A stretch of 7,404 nucleotides of DNA from Gemmataceae bacterium (lineage in GTDB: Bacteria > Planctomycetota > Planctomycetia > Gemmatales > Gemmataceae). Both the position numbers and the translations under genes were made by a program. This document shows positions 1-6,729 of this stretch, in pieces. The stretch covers positions 1 through 7,404 of the forward strand of contig JADLBT010000230.1 in assembly GCA_020847555.1 (NCBI GenBank), read 5' to 3'. Position 1 is the stretch's first letter. Every line of letters starts with the position of its first letter. The notes under the pieces were generated by a model. That model was not told where the DNA came from, ran no database searches, and saw nothing but the letters and a program-made list of their open reading frames with translations.

Positions 1-2166
1 CAGGACGAGACGCTCGACCAGGCGCGGCAGAGGCGCCTCAACCTGCAGGGCCAGCTGGCGGACGACGAACGCCGGCTGCACCAGGTGGGCGCGGAACTAC
101 GCACCGTCACTGCCCTGGTCGAGAAGCTCAAGGAATACGAGCGCCAGGAGAACGATCTCGCCCGCCTGCGGGAGGAACTGCAGCGCACCCCGGCCGACCC
201 GGCTGCCGCGGTGCAGAAGGCGCGCGTCACCTGTGAGGCCCTCGACGCGCTCAACCGCGTGCTGCCGTCTCTCACCCGGCTGCAGGCGTTGCGTGCCGAA
301 CTGGGCCAGGCGGCCGTCCGGGAGGAGGCGGCACGCGCGGCCTGGCAGGCGACCCACCAGAAGGGCGACCGGCTCAAGGCCGAGGTGGCGCGGCTGCGGC
401 CCCTGCTCCAGGAGGCGACCGGAGTTCGGCAACAGGCGGACGAGGCGGCCACGCGCGCCAGCACCCTGCTGGAGCAGGCCCGTCAGAGTCTCAACGAACT
501 GATGTTGCTGCGCGGGTCGAAGATCTGCCGCCACTGCGGGCAGCAGCTTACCCCCGGCCACATCGGCGAGGAGAAGAAGCGGCGCACGCAGGAGGTCATT
601 GACGCCGACGACCGGGCGAAGAAGACCGCAGCCGAGCAAAAGGCGGCCCGCCAGCGCGAGGCGGACCTGACGGTCGAGGTGGCGGACCGGGAGAAGGCGC
701 TCGCCGACGCCCGCGAGGACTACGTCAGGGAGAAGGCCGAGGCGGACCAGGCCCGCAAGGAGGTCGAGCGGTTGCAACGCGAGTGCGCCCAGACCTACGC
801 CGACCTGCCGGATTCGTTCCGCGAGCGCGTCAGCCCCACCTTGCCGGGCAGCTGGCTCGACACGACCTATCCCACGGCCGAGGAACTGGCCCGCGAGCGG
901 CAACGAGCGAGCGGACTGCCGACCGTCCGCAAGGGCCTGGCCGACGCCGAGAAAGCCATGCAGCACTGGGGGCTGCTCAAGGACCGCGAGGCGACCCTGC
1001 GCCAGACCGTCGCCCGGCTGCAGACCGAGCTACCGGACAACCCGCAGGGGCTGCGCCAGGACCACGCCCGGCTGGAGGCGGAGGAGCAATCCCTGCAGCG
1101 CGGCAGCAAGGCGCGCCGCGATCTGGCGGATAATACCCAGAAAGCGATCGACCGGCTCATACGCGAGCGCGAGCAGACGCAGCAGACGCTCACCCAGGTC
1201 CAGGGGAAGCTCAACACCGAGGAGACGGTCCGCCAGCAGTGCCGCCAGGTACTGGATCGCGCCCTCAAGGAGCTTCCGCCGTCGTGGCACGCGGTGGCGG
1301 ACGGCGTTGGCACCACCGAGGTTTACCAGCTCTGCGTCGAGCGCGACGACCTGACCCGTGCCCGGACCGAGGAGCGTGCCCGCGAACTCCACCAGGCCCA
1401 ATCCGATCGGGAAGCGCTGTCCAGGGCGCTCGCCGACCTGCAGGCCCAGGAGGCGCCGTACCCGTCCGAGGCGCGTCAGGAGCCGGAAAAGTTGAAGGTT
1501 CTCCTGTCTGCCGCTCAGCAAATGTTCGCCGAGCGCGACCGGGAACTGAGCGACGCCCGCAAGGACTGGGCGCTGCTGGAGAATCGGCACGACCAACGCC
1601 AGCAGCTGCAGCAGGAGTATCTGCGGGTCGATGCGGAGTTGAACCACGCCCGCCTGCTCGCCGAACTCCTCAGTCGCGACCGCCTGCAGCTGCACCTGGT
1701 GCGCCAGGCTGAGCGGCAGGTGGTCGATCACGCCAACGCCGTCCTCGATCGGCTGTCGGGCGGTCAGCTCTACCTGCGGCTGGCGGGCGAGGCGGGCGGC
1801 GACGGCAACACCGCCAAGGCGCTCGAGCTGGAGGCGCACAACCGCGTCACCGGAGAGAAGCCGATCAACGTCGCGTTCCTCAGCGGCAGTCAGAAGTTCC
1901 GCGTGGCGGTCAGTCTGGCGCTGGGGATCGGCCAGTACGCCAGCCGCCAGCACCGCCCGATCGAGTCGGTCATCATCGACGAGGGGTTCGGGTGCCTCGA
2001 CCGCCACGGCCGGCAGGTGATGATCCAGGAACTCCAGAACCTGCGCGGTCAGCTGCGCTGCATCCTGCTCGTCTCCCACCAGGAAGAATTCGCCGAGGCG
2101 TTTGCCGACGGCTACCACTTCGAGCTGCAGGGCGGCACCGCCGTCGCCCGACGCTTCCAGCGCTGA
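1..2166 (+). CDS. Rad50/SbcC-like SMC-family ATPase, 5'-truncated (zinc hook, second coil and C-terminal ATPase half)
   Basis: The frame is open from base 1 with no stop, so the gene starts upstream; 721 residues are visible. Residues 1 to about 175 are charged, Glu/Arg/Gln-rich coiled coil. A CRHC motif at 526-537 (residues 176-179) matches the CxxC zinc hook at the coil apex of Rad50/SbcC proteins. A second coil of about 380 residues leads to the C-terminal ATPase lobe: signature LSGSQ at 1879-1893, Walker B ending in Asp-Glu at 1978-1983, D-loop CLD just after, and the H-loop His at 2077-2079. Walker A should lie upstream. If the coils are symmetric, the protein is about 1,100 residues (estimate). 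The family joins ATP-driven clamp motion to a Mre11/SbcD nuclease in DNA end processing and repair; no nuclease gene is visible here, though sbcD often lies just upstream of sbcC. The signature has Ser where LSGGQ has its second Gly. The ATG at 85 is internal, not the start. Confidence 0.88.
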   Translation, partial: QDETLDQARQRRLNLQGQLADDERRLHQVGAELRTVTALVEKLKEYERQENDLARLREELQRTPADPAAAVQKARVTCEALDALNRVLPSLTRLQALRAELGQAAVREEAARAAWQATHQKGDRLKAEVARLRPLLQEATGVRQQADEAATRASTLLEQARQSLNELMLLRGSKICRHCGQQLTPGHIGEEKKRRTQEVIDADDRAKKTAAEQKAARQREADLTVEVADREKALADAREDYVREKAEADQARKEVERLQRECAQTYADLPDSFRERVSPTLPGSWLDTTYPTAEELARERQRASGLPTVRKGLADAEKAMQHWGLLKDREATLRQTVARLQTELPDNPQGLRQDHARLEAEEQSLQRGSKARRDLADNTQKAIDRLIREREQTQQTLTQVQGKLNTEETVRQQCRQVLDRALKELPPSWHAVADGVGTTEVYQLCVERDDLTRARTEERARELHQAQSDREALSRALADLQAQEAPYPSEARQEPEKLKVLLSAAQQMFAERDRELSDARKDWALLENRHDQRQQLQQEYLRVDAELNHARLLAELLSRDRLQLHLVRQAERQVVDHANAVLDRLSGGQLYLRLAGEAGGDGNTAKALELEAHNRVTGEKPINVAFLSGSQKFRVAVSLALGIGQYASRQHRPIESVIIDEGFGCLDRHGRQVMIQELQNLRGQLRCILLVSHQEEFAEAFADGYHFELQGGTAVARRFQR

Positions 2167-2176
2167 CCAGCGCTGA
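2157..2176 (+). repeat. Tandem 10-base duplication spanning the stop codon
   Basis: CCAGCGCTGA occurs at 2157-2166 and again, perfectly and without a gap, at 2167-2176. The first copy supplies the last codons and TGA stop of the SbcC-like gene. The second is non-coding and its TGA is in another frame. Each copy contains the palindrome AGCGCT. Probably a slippage duplication; no function is claimed. Confidence 0.8.
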
Positions 2177-2190
2177 CTCCCCCCTTCCTC

Positions 2191-2220
2191 AAAGCCCCCG
2201 GGACGCCGCCCGTGGGCTTT
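2191..2220 (+). terminator. Probable intrinsic terminator hairpin after the SbcC-like gene
   Basis: A perfect 7-bp outer stem, AAAGCCC (2191-2197) with GGGCTTT (2214-2220), is followed after one mismatch by an inner 4-bp stem, CGGG (2199-2202) with CCCG (2209-2212), and a 6-base loop. It begins 25 bases after the stop codon. The U-run is only the three T's that end the stem, so termination may be partial. Its place between a gene end and a promoter-like region supports the call. Confidence 0.6.
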
Positions 2221-2282
2221 GAGTACAGACTGGCCCCCTTCTCTGTTCATGTTCAACTGTCCATGTATGCCCAGATTGCCCA

Positions 2283-2310
2283 TTGTAGATAGGGTTGCCA
2301 CTCCCTACAA
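2283..2310 (+). promoter_or_regulatory. Dyad around the candidate -35 box (possible operator)
   Basis: TTGTAG (2283-2288) and CTACAA (2305-2310) form a perfect inverted repeat with a 16-base spacer, centred at 2296.5. The candidate -35 box TTGCCA (2295-2300) sits in the spacer. An alternative inner dyad is TAGGG (2290-2294) with CCCTA (2303-2307). A dyad placed like this could bind a repressor. The arms are short and chance occurrence is possible. Confidence 0.3.
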
Positions 2311-2324
2311 CCATTTGATCTAAT
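2295..2324 (+). promoter_or_regulatory. Candidate sigma70-type promoter for the SDR-asnB-devCA genes
   Basis: A -35 element TTGCCA (2295-2300, five of six to TTGACA) and a -10 element TCTAAT (2319-2324, five of six to TATAAT) are separated by 18 bases. They lie in the AT-richest part of the window, downstream of the terminator hairpin and upstream of the first gene of the next operon. Transcription would start near 2331 and give a leader of about 310 bases. The call rests on consensus matching only. Confidence 0.4.
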
Positions 2325-2366
2325 AACCTCAGAGGGTGAACTGATCGGCAGATAGGATTGGCCGTC

Positions 2367-2385
2367 GAGGCAAGGGAGTTGCCTC
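2367..2385 (+). repeat. Perfect 7-bp hairpin in the leader
   Basis: GAGGCAA (2367-2373) and TTGCCTC (2379-2385) are exact reverse complements around a 5-base loop. A competing fold pairs GCCT (2381-2384) with AGGC (2388-2391), so two mutually exclusive small hairpins are possible. Confidence 0.5.
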
Positions 2386-2626
2386 CCAGGCAGCTGTGTC
2401 ACACGGGAAAGACACCGCTTGCCGATTCCCCGGAAGAGAGCCCAAGGAGAGGAGGAAGCGCCTGTAAGTGTTGGAGGGCCGCCTCGGCGGCAAGTATCCC
2501 GCTTTTACTCCCGAAAGCCCTCAAGGTCGTGCCGGCAATTTGTTACGATGAGGCCACCTGAGGCAAGTTAGGCAATCTGCGGCGAGTGCAACGTGACTGT
2601 CCTGGCCTCGCCCAGGGCAAGCAACC

Positions 2627-2634
2627 GGGAGTGA
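2627..2634 (+). promoter_or_regulatory. Ribosome binding site that sets the SDR start
   Basis: GGGAG at 2627-2631 (extending as GGAGTGA) lies 8 bases before the ATG at 2640. It supports that ATG over the in-frame GTG at 2586. Confidence 0.7.
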
Positions 2635-2639
2635 GCAGC

Positions 2640-3440
2640 ATGAAGCGTGACTTGCGTGGTCGGCGCATTCTGATCACAGGAGCCTCCAGCGGCATCGGGC
2701 GTGCCCTTGCGGAACAACTCGCCGACGCCGGCGCCCGCCTCGTCCTGGCGGCCCGATCGGCGGACAGGCTGGATGAACTGGCCTCCACCCTGACGGCCAA
2801 GGGCGCGGACGCCCTTGCCGTCCCCACCGACATCACCCGCGACGAGGACCGCCGCCATGCCCTGCACGCGGCGGTCGAGCGTCTGGGCGGGCTGGACGTG
2901 CTGATTAACAACGCCGGTGTGGCCAGCTGGGCCCACTTCGCCGACGCCACCGAGGCGATCCTGCGCCAGGTGATGGAGGTGAACTTCTTCGCCCCCGCGG
3001 AACTGATCCGCCTCGCCATCCCGGTCCTCGTCCAGGGCCAGCAGCCGGCCGTGGTCAACGTGGCGTCGATGTGCGGCAAGCGCGGTATGCCGGCCTGGTC
3101 GGAGTACTCGGCCAGCAAGTTCGCCCTGTGCGGCCTGACCGAGGCGCTCCGGGCTGAGATGGCTCGGTTCGACATCGACGTGCTGCTGATCCTCCCCGGG
3201 CTGACCCGCAGCAACCTCCACCAGGGGCTGCTCAAGAATGAGGGCCGGATGAAGATCGACTTCGACGACGGCATGCCGCCGGAGACGGTGGCCGCCGGAA
3301 TCGTCGCCGCCCTGCGGAAGAACCGGGCCGAGACGGTCCTCGGCCGCGAGGCGAAATGGATGCTGCGGGTAAATCGCTTCTTCCCGCGGCTGCTGGACCG
3401 GCTGATCGCCCGCCGCGTGCGCAAGCTGTATGCCCAGTGA
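2640..3440 (+). CDS. Short-chain dehydrogenase/reductase (classical SDR)
   Basis: This 266-residue protein has the usual length of a classical SDR: an NAD(P)-dependent Rossmann-fold enzyme, probably cytosolic, that interconverts alcohols and carbonyls. Motifs in order: cofactor-binding TGASSGIG (residues 13-20), Arg39 after the second beta strand (favours NADPH), Asp64, NNAG (90-93), and the full catalytic tetrad Asn115, Ser143, Tyr156, Lys160. A proline-glycine pair follows at 186-187. The C-terminal 30 or so residues are basic with Trp, Leu and Phe (KWMLRVNRFFPRLLDRL begins near residue 240), so a peripheral membrane contact is possible. The start is the ATG with a good ribosome binding site; the upstream in-frame GTG at 2586 gives a non-family extension. 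It is the first gene of the presumed operon, 72 bases before the AsnB-like gene. The substrate cannot be read from sequence; a 3-oxoacyl, sugar or lipid ketone reductase are all possible. Confidence 0.93.
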   Translation: MKRDLRGRRILITGASSGIGRALAEQLADAGARLVLAARSADRLDELASTLTAKGADALAVPTDITRDEDRRHALHAAVERLGGLDVLINNAGVASWAHFADATEAILRQVMEVNFFAPAELIRLAIPVLVQGQQPAVVNVASMCGKRGMPAWSEYSASKFALCGLTEALRAEMARFDIDVLLILPGLTRSNLHQGLLKNEGRMKIDFDDGMPPETVAAGIVAALRKNRAETVLGREAKWMLRVNRFFPRLLDRLIARRVRKLYAQ

Positions 3441-3460
3441 CTGTCCGCCCCCGAACCCCC

Positions 3461-3483
3461 GGCGGTGGCAAAAGTGCCCCGCC
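3461..3483 (+). repeat. Strong hairpin between the SDR and AsnB-like genes
   Basis: GGCGG (3461-3465) pairs with CCGCC (3479-3483). After a bulged T at 3466, GGCA (3467-3470) pairs with TGCC (3475-3478) around an AAAG loop. The nine base pairs start 20 bases after the SDR stop and end 17 bases before the next ribosome binding site. No T-run follows, so it fits an mRNA processing or stability element, or a weak attenuator, better than a full terminator. Confidence 0.5.
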
Positions 3484-3500
3484 AACTGGAAGCAAAGGCC

Positions 3501-3505
3501 AGGAA
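3501..3505 (+). promoter_or_regulatory. Ribosome binding site for the AsnB-like gene
   Basis: AGGAA lies 7 bases before the ATG at 3513. It fixes translation at the Met-Cys start, which exposes the catalytic N-terminal Cys once Met is removed. Confidence 0.6.
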
Positions 3506-3512
3506 CCTCAGG

Positions 3513-5522
3513 ATGTGCGGTATCGCAGGCGTTATCGATCTGGCGGGGACAGCCCGGGTGCCCGGCGGCGTCCTGGAAGCGATGGCGGACGCTCTGTTCC
3601 ACCGCGGCCCGGACGAGGACGGGTTCCTCCGCCAGCCGGGCGTCGGCCTGGCGTCGCGCCGCCTGAGCATCGTCGGCCTGCTGGACGGCCGCCAGCCGAT
3701 CGGCAACGAGGACCAGTCCGTCACGGTGGTCTTCAACGGTGAGCTGTTCGACTACCCGGAGGTACGCGCCCAGCTGCGGGATCGCGGGCACCGACTGCGG
3801 ACCCACGCCGACACGGAGATCCTGCCGCACCTGTGGGAGGACCACGGCGAGGAAATGCTCGCGAAACTCCGCGGGCAGTTCGCCTTCGCCCTGTGGGACC
3901 AGCGCGACCGGCGGCTGGTGCTGGCGCGCGATCGGTTCGGCATCTGCCCGCTGTACTGGACGCGGCAAACTGGACCGGGCGGCGACTGGCTGCTGTTCGC
4001 GTCGGAGATCAAGGCTCTCCTGGCGTCCGGGATGGTGGAGGTGCGGCCGGAGCCACGCGGCATCAACCATGCATTCACGTTCTTCGCCATGCCGGGGCCG
4101 GTGACCTGCTTCCAGGGCATCCACTGCCTGCTCCCAGGACGGTATCTGTCGGTCCGACCCGGGCCGGGGGCGCGGATCGAGGAGCGGGTTTACTGGGAGA
4201 TCGACTTTCCGGACCGCGGGGACGAGGATCCCGGCGGCCCCCCGCGTGCCGTCGGCGACGCCGTCGAGGCGGCCCTGCTGCGGGCGGTCGCGCGGCGGCT
4301 GCGGGCCGACGTGCCGGTGGTGTCGTACCTGTCCGGCGGCGTCGATTCGAGCGTCGTGGTGGCGCTGGCGACCCACCTGCGGCAGAAGGCCGAGGGGACG
4401 CCGATCCCGACGTTTACGATCCGCGTCACCCGAGAGGAGTTCAACGAGGCGCACGAGGCGGCCCAGGTCGCCCGGCACGTCGGAGCCCGGCCGGTGGTGG
4501 TGGACTGCGGCGCCCGCGAGGTGCTGGCGACCTACCCCGAGCTGATCCGGGCGGCCGAGGCGCCGGTGATCGACACCGCCTGCGCCGCGCTGCTGCTGCT
4601 GGCACGCGAGGTGCATCGCCAGGGCTACAAGGTAGCGCTGACGGGCGAGGGAGCCGACGAGTGGCTGGCCGGCTATCCGTGGTACAAGGTCCACCGGATC
4701 CTGAACTGGCTGGACGCGATCCCCGGCGTACCGCTCAGCCAGCTGGCGCGGCGGGCGTACCTGCGGTTGACCGGCGCGCCGCGCGTGACGTGGTCGCTGA
4801 TGGAGCGCAGCTTTCGAGCGGTCGGCGGGCCGAACGCCTGGCTCGACATCTACGGGCTGTTCAGCGCCGGCAAACTCCGCTTCTACAGCCCGCAGATGTG
4901 GGAGACGCTCGACGGCCACCTGCCCTACGAGGATCTGCAGCTGAACCTGACGCGGGTCCGGAAGTGGCACCCGCTGAACCGCTCCCTCTACGTCGGAGCG
5001 CGGGTGATGCTGCCGGGACTGCTGCTGGCGTCGAAGGGGGACCGGGTGGCGATGAACTCGTCGGTCGAGACGCGCTACCCGTTCCTGGATGAAGACGTGT
5101 TCGACCTGTTTGCGAAGTTGCACCCGCGCTGGAAACTGCACGGGCTGCGCGACAAGTTCGCCCTGCGGCTGATGGCCCAGCGATGGGTGCCGCACGCGAT
5201 CGCCTGGCGGCGCAAGGCGATGTTCCGGGCACCGCTGGATGGGTTTCACGGGGCGGATGCGTGCGAGCCGAAGTTCGTGGACCAGTTGCTGAGCGAGGAG
5301 TCGCTGCGCAAGACCGGGTACTTCGACGTGGCCGCGGTCCGGCGCTGGCGGGAAGATTTTCGGAAGATGCGGGTTGGGTCGAATCAGCGAACGATGATTG
5401 AGATGGGTTTGGTCGGGGTTGTATCGACCCAGCTCTGGTATCATACCTACATTGACGGTACTCTGGCAGACCTGCCGGCCTGGCAGCCGGCGCGGCCGGC
5501 GGTCCGGGCGGCGGCCGGATGA
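3513..5522 (+). CDS. asnB: Glutamine-hydrolysing asparagine synthetase / AsnB-type amidotransferase
   Basis: This 669-residue protein has two domains. The N-terminal class II glutaminase starts MCGIAG; Cys2 becomes the nucleophile after Met removal. Arg50, Asn75-Gly76-Glu77 and Asp100 match the glutamine-binding residues of AsnB, with HRGPD at 30-34. The synthetase domain carries the ATP-pyrophosphatase P-loop SGGVDSS (274-280), GEGADE (378-383) and a KGDR...PFLDE stretch (about 508-528) whose Lys508 fits the catalytic lysine. Both active sites look intact. The canonical reaction is aspartate + glutamine + ATP to asparagine + glutamate + AMP + PPi in the cytosol. At 669 residues it is longer than E. 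coli AsnB (554), like the long AsnB paralogs often found in polysaccharide, lipid or natural-product loci. Its place between an SDR and an exporter suggests a specialised amidation, but plain asparagine synthesis cannot be excluded. The start was chosen because family members need Met-Cys; an in-frame GTG at 3465 would add 16 residues that bury the Cys. Confidence 0.93.
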   Translation: MCGIAGVIDLAGTARVPGGVLEAMADALFHRGPDEDGFLRQPGVGLASRRLSIVGLLDGRQPIGNEDQSVTVVFNGELFDYPEVRAQLRDRGHRLRTHADTEILPHLWEDHGEEMLAKLRGQFAFALWDQRDRRLVLARDRFGICPLYWTRQTGPGGDWLLFASEIKALLASGMVEVRPEPRGINHAFTFFAMPGPVTCFQGIHCLLPGRYLSVRPGPGARIEERVYWEIDFPDRGDEDPGGPPRAVGDAVEAALLRAVARRLRADVPVVSYLSGGVDSSVVVALATHLRQKAEGTPIPTFTIRVTREEFNEAHEAAQVARHVGARPVVVDCGAREVLATYPELIRAAEAPVIDTACAALLLLAREVHRQGYKVALTGEGADEWLAGYPWYKVHRILNWLDAIPGVPLSQLARRAYLRLTGAPRVTWSLMERSFRAVGGPNAWLDIYGLFSAGKLRFYSPQMWETLDGHLPYEDLQLNLTRVRKWHPLNRSLYVGARVMLPGLLLASKGDRVAMNSSVETRYPFLDEDVFDLFAKLHPRWKLHGLRDKFALRLMAQRWVPHAIAWRRKAMFRAPLDGFHGADACEPKFVDQLLSEESLRKTGYFDVAAVRRWREDFRKMRVGSNQRTMIEMGLVGVVSTQLWYHTYIDGTLADLPAWQPARPAVRAAAG

Positions 5523-5532
5523 AGGGGCGCAG

Positions 5533-5557
5533 CCAAGGCCCGCGGGCCGCGGCCTGG
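5533..5557 (+). repeat. GC palindromes between the AsnB-like and permease genes
   Basis: Two overlapping perfect palindromes lie here: GGCCCGCGGGCC (5537-5548) and GGCCGCGGCC (5545-5554). The RNA could also fold as AGGCC (5536-5540) pairing with GGCCT (5551-5555), flanked by two C-G pairs. It sits 10 bases past the asnB stop and ends 14 bases before the permease ribosome binding site. There is no T-run of terminator quality. Confidence 0.45.
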
Positions 5558-5571
5558 GGGCTTTCGTAACC

Positions 5572-5578
5572 GAGGTGA
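5572..5578 (+). promoter_or_regulatory. Ribosome binding site of the permease
   Basis: GAGGTGA precedes the ATG at 5581; the GAGG core (5572-5575) is 5 bases from it. It selects this start over the long in-frame opening that extends back into asnB. Confidence 0.65.
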
Positions 5579-5580
5579 CG

Positions 5581-6696
5581 ATGTCCTACGCCCTGCAGAC
5601 TCTCTGGTACGAGCGGCAGCGCTTTCTGCCCGGCGTCCTTGCCGTGGCGTTCAGCGCCCTGCTGATCGCCCTGCAGTGCGGGCTGCTGCTGGGGCTGTTC
5701 TCGATCACCTCGCTGCCGATCGACGAGACGAACGCGGACGTGTGGATCGGCCACCCGGAGGTGCCGAGCGTGGACCTGGGCCGGCCGCTTCCGCAGGCCT
5801 GGCAGGCATACCTGGCGATGCCGGAGGTGGTGCGCTGGGAGTCGTACCTGCAGGGGTTCGCGTACTGGGACAAGCCGACCGGCGGGTCGGAGCTGTGCAT
5901 CCTGATCGGCTCGCGCCTCGGGCCGGACGCGCTGGGAGCGGTCAAGGTTCTCACCCTTGAGCAGCGGCAGAAGCTGACCGAACCGGGGGCGGTGATCATC
6001 GACGAGTCGGAGTTCGGCCGGCTGGGCATTCGGGCGGTCGGCGACACCGCGGAGATCGGTGGTCAGCGGGTGCGCATCGTCGATACGGTGCGCGGCATGA
6101 AGAGCCTGGCCGGGCCGTACATCTTCTGCTCGCACGAGACGGCGCGGGCGCGGCTACGCCTCAGCGTGGACCAGACCATGTTCCTGCTGGTCCGAACGCG
6201 CACCCCGGAGGACGCCGCGACGGTCGTTCAGCGTCTCCGGCCGTTCGGCCGCAAGATGGCAGCGTTCACGGCCGCGGACTTCTCGTTGCAGTCGCGGCTG
6301 CACTGGCTGACGAAGACCAAGGCCGGTATCGCGCTGGGACTGGCGGCGGCGCTGGGCCTGCTGGTCGGGGCGGTCGTGACGAGCCAGACGCTGTACGCGG
6401 CCACCGTCGCGCAGCTGCGCGAGTACGCGGTCCTGCGGGCGATGGGCATCCCCCGGTGGCGGATGGCGCTGACCGTCCTGGCCCAGTCGTTCTGGGTCGG
6501 CGTGGCGGGCGTGGCGCTGGCCATTCCGACGGTCCTGCTACTCGGGCATCTGGGCAACGAGGTGGGGGCGAAGGTGCAGTTGCCGTGGTGGCTGCTGACG
6601 TTCTCGATCGTGGTCACGATGGCGATGGCCATGCTTTCCGGCCTGGCCGCGCTGCGGTCGCTGCGGCTGATCGAGCCGGTGAACCTGCTGCGGTAG
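5581..6696 (+). CDS. DevC-type ABC exporter permease (FtsX/MacB-like)
   Basis: This 371-residue inner-membrane protein has the topology of FtsX/MacB/DevC permeases. TM1 is at about 16-40. A large extracytoplasmic domain follows (about 41-248), then three TM helices at about 249-272, 295-322 and 334-360. The C-terminal FtsX-like part carries the coupling segment EYAVLRAMGIPRWR, which resembles the DevC 'EYATLKAMG' region, and ends in a short basic tail. No lipobox is seen. In cyanobacteria DevC works with DevA (ATPase) and DevB (HlyD-type adaptor) to export heterocyst glycolipids through a TolC-like channel; related MacB and Lol systems move other cargo. Here it pairs with the ATPase immediately downstream, which it presumably couples to. 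The gap to asnB is 58 bases, so co-transcription is likely. Cargo is unknown. A plain MacB-like or LolC-like permease is the main alternative, but the compact size and single FtsX domain fit DevC better. Confidence 0.88.
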   Translation: MSYALQTLWYERQRFLPGVLAVAFSALLIALQCGLLLGLFSITSLPIDETNADVWIGHPEVPSVDLGRPLPQAWQAYLAMPEVVRWESYLQGFAYWDKPTGGSELCILIGSRLGPDALGAVKVLTLEQRQKLTEPGAVIIDESEFGRLGIRAVGDTAEIGGQRVRIVDTVRGMKSLAGPYIFCSHETARARLRLSVDQTMFLLVRTRTPEDAATVVQRLRPFGRKMAAFTAADFSLQSRLHWLTKTKAGIALGLAAALGLLVGAVVTSQTLYAATVAQLREYAVLRAMGIPRWRMALTVLAQSFWVGVAGVALAIPTVLLLGHLGNEVGAKVQLPWWLLTFSIVVTMAMAMLSGLAALRSLRLIEPVNLLR

Positions 6697-6700
6697 CAGC

Positions 6701-6729
6701 CGGCGAGAGAGGACGAGGTTCCCTCGCCG
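6701..6729 (+). repeat. Hairpin between the permease and ATPase genes
   Basis: CGGCGAG (6701-6707) and CTCGCCG (6723-6729) are exact reverse complements. After one mismatch the fold can add G-C, A-T and G-T pairs, leaving a 7-base loop. It begins four bases after the permease stop and has no U-tract. It may tune the ratio of ATPase to permease by mRNA stability or partial termination. Confidence 0.45.

Larger units (their letters stand above)
2331..2639 (+). other. Gene-free, hairpin-rich leader upstream of the SDR gene
   Basis: No convincing gene lies here. The stretch holds three small hairpins: GAGGCAA/TTGCCTC with a 5-base loop (2367-2385), GCCGC/GCGGC with a CTCG loop (2478-2491), and GCTTT/AAAGC with an 8-base loop (2501-2518). 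GAGGCAAG at 2367-2374 recurs at 2560-2567, and AGGCAA recurs again at 2570-2575. It also contains an extended -10-like TGTTACGAT (2541-2549), a possible second start site. No known riboswitch core was recognised. If the upstream promoter is real, this is a long 5' leader that could carry cis-regulation. Confidence 0.35.

Noticed and set aside
1030..2301. A 423-codon - strand open frame opposite the SbcC-like gene
   Set aside because: It has no family motifs and a composition typical of an antisense shadow, and it crosses the terminator hairpin.
2331..2480. Possible cobalamin or T-box riboswitch before the SDR
   Set aside because: Only isolated words such as GGGAA resemble these elements. The conserved cores are not present in the right order.
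2541..2549. Extended -10 TGTTACGAT as the main operon promoter
   Set aside because: It matches four of six core positions and has no recognisable -35; the site at 2295-2324 is the better match. Kept only as a possible secondary start.
2358..2561. A 67-codon + strand open frame in the intergenic stretch
   Set aside because: It begins with TTG without a ribosome binding site, has no recognisable family, and overlaps three hairpins. Treated as leader sequence.
2586..2639. Upstream GTG start adding 18 residues to the SDR
   Set aside because: The ATG at 2640 has a well-spaced ribosome binding site and places the TGxxxGxG motif at the usual residue 13-20.
3465..3512. Upstream GTG start for the AsnB-like protein
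   Set aside because: It would bury the catalytic Cys that must be N-terminal after Met removal, and the GTG lies inside a hairpin.
2568..5444. A 958-codon open frame on the - strand opposite the SDR and asnB genes
   Set aside because: It is a shadow caused by GC-rich third positions of the + strand genes. It is Arg/Pro/Gln/His-rich with no recognisable domain, while both + strand genes have complete motif sets.
4861..6135. A 424-codon - strand open frame opposite asnB and the permease
   Set aside because: Its second half is low-complexity Ser/Pro/Arg/Ala sequence, and it lies across two well-supported + strand genes and their gap.
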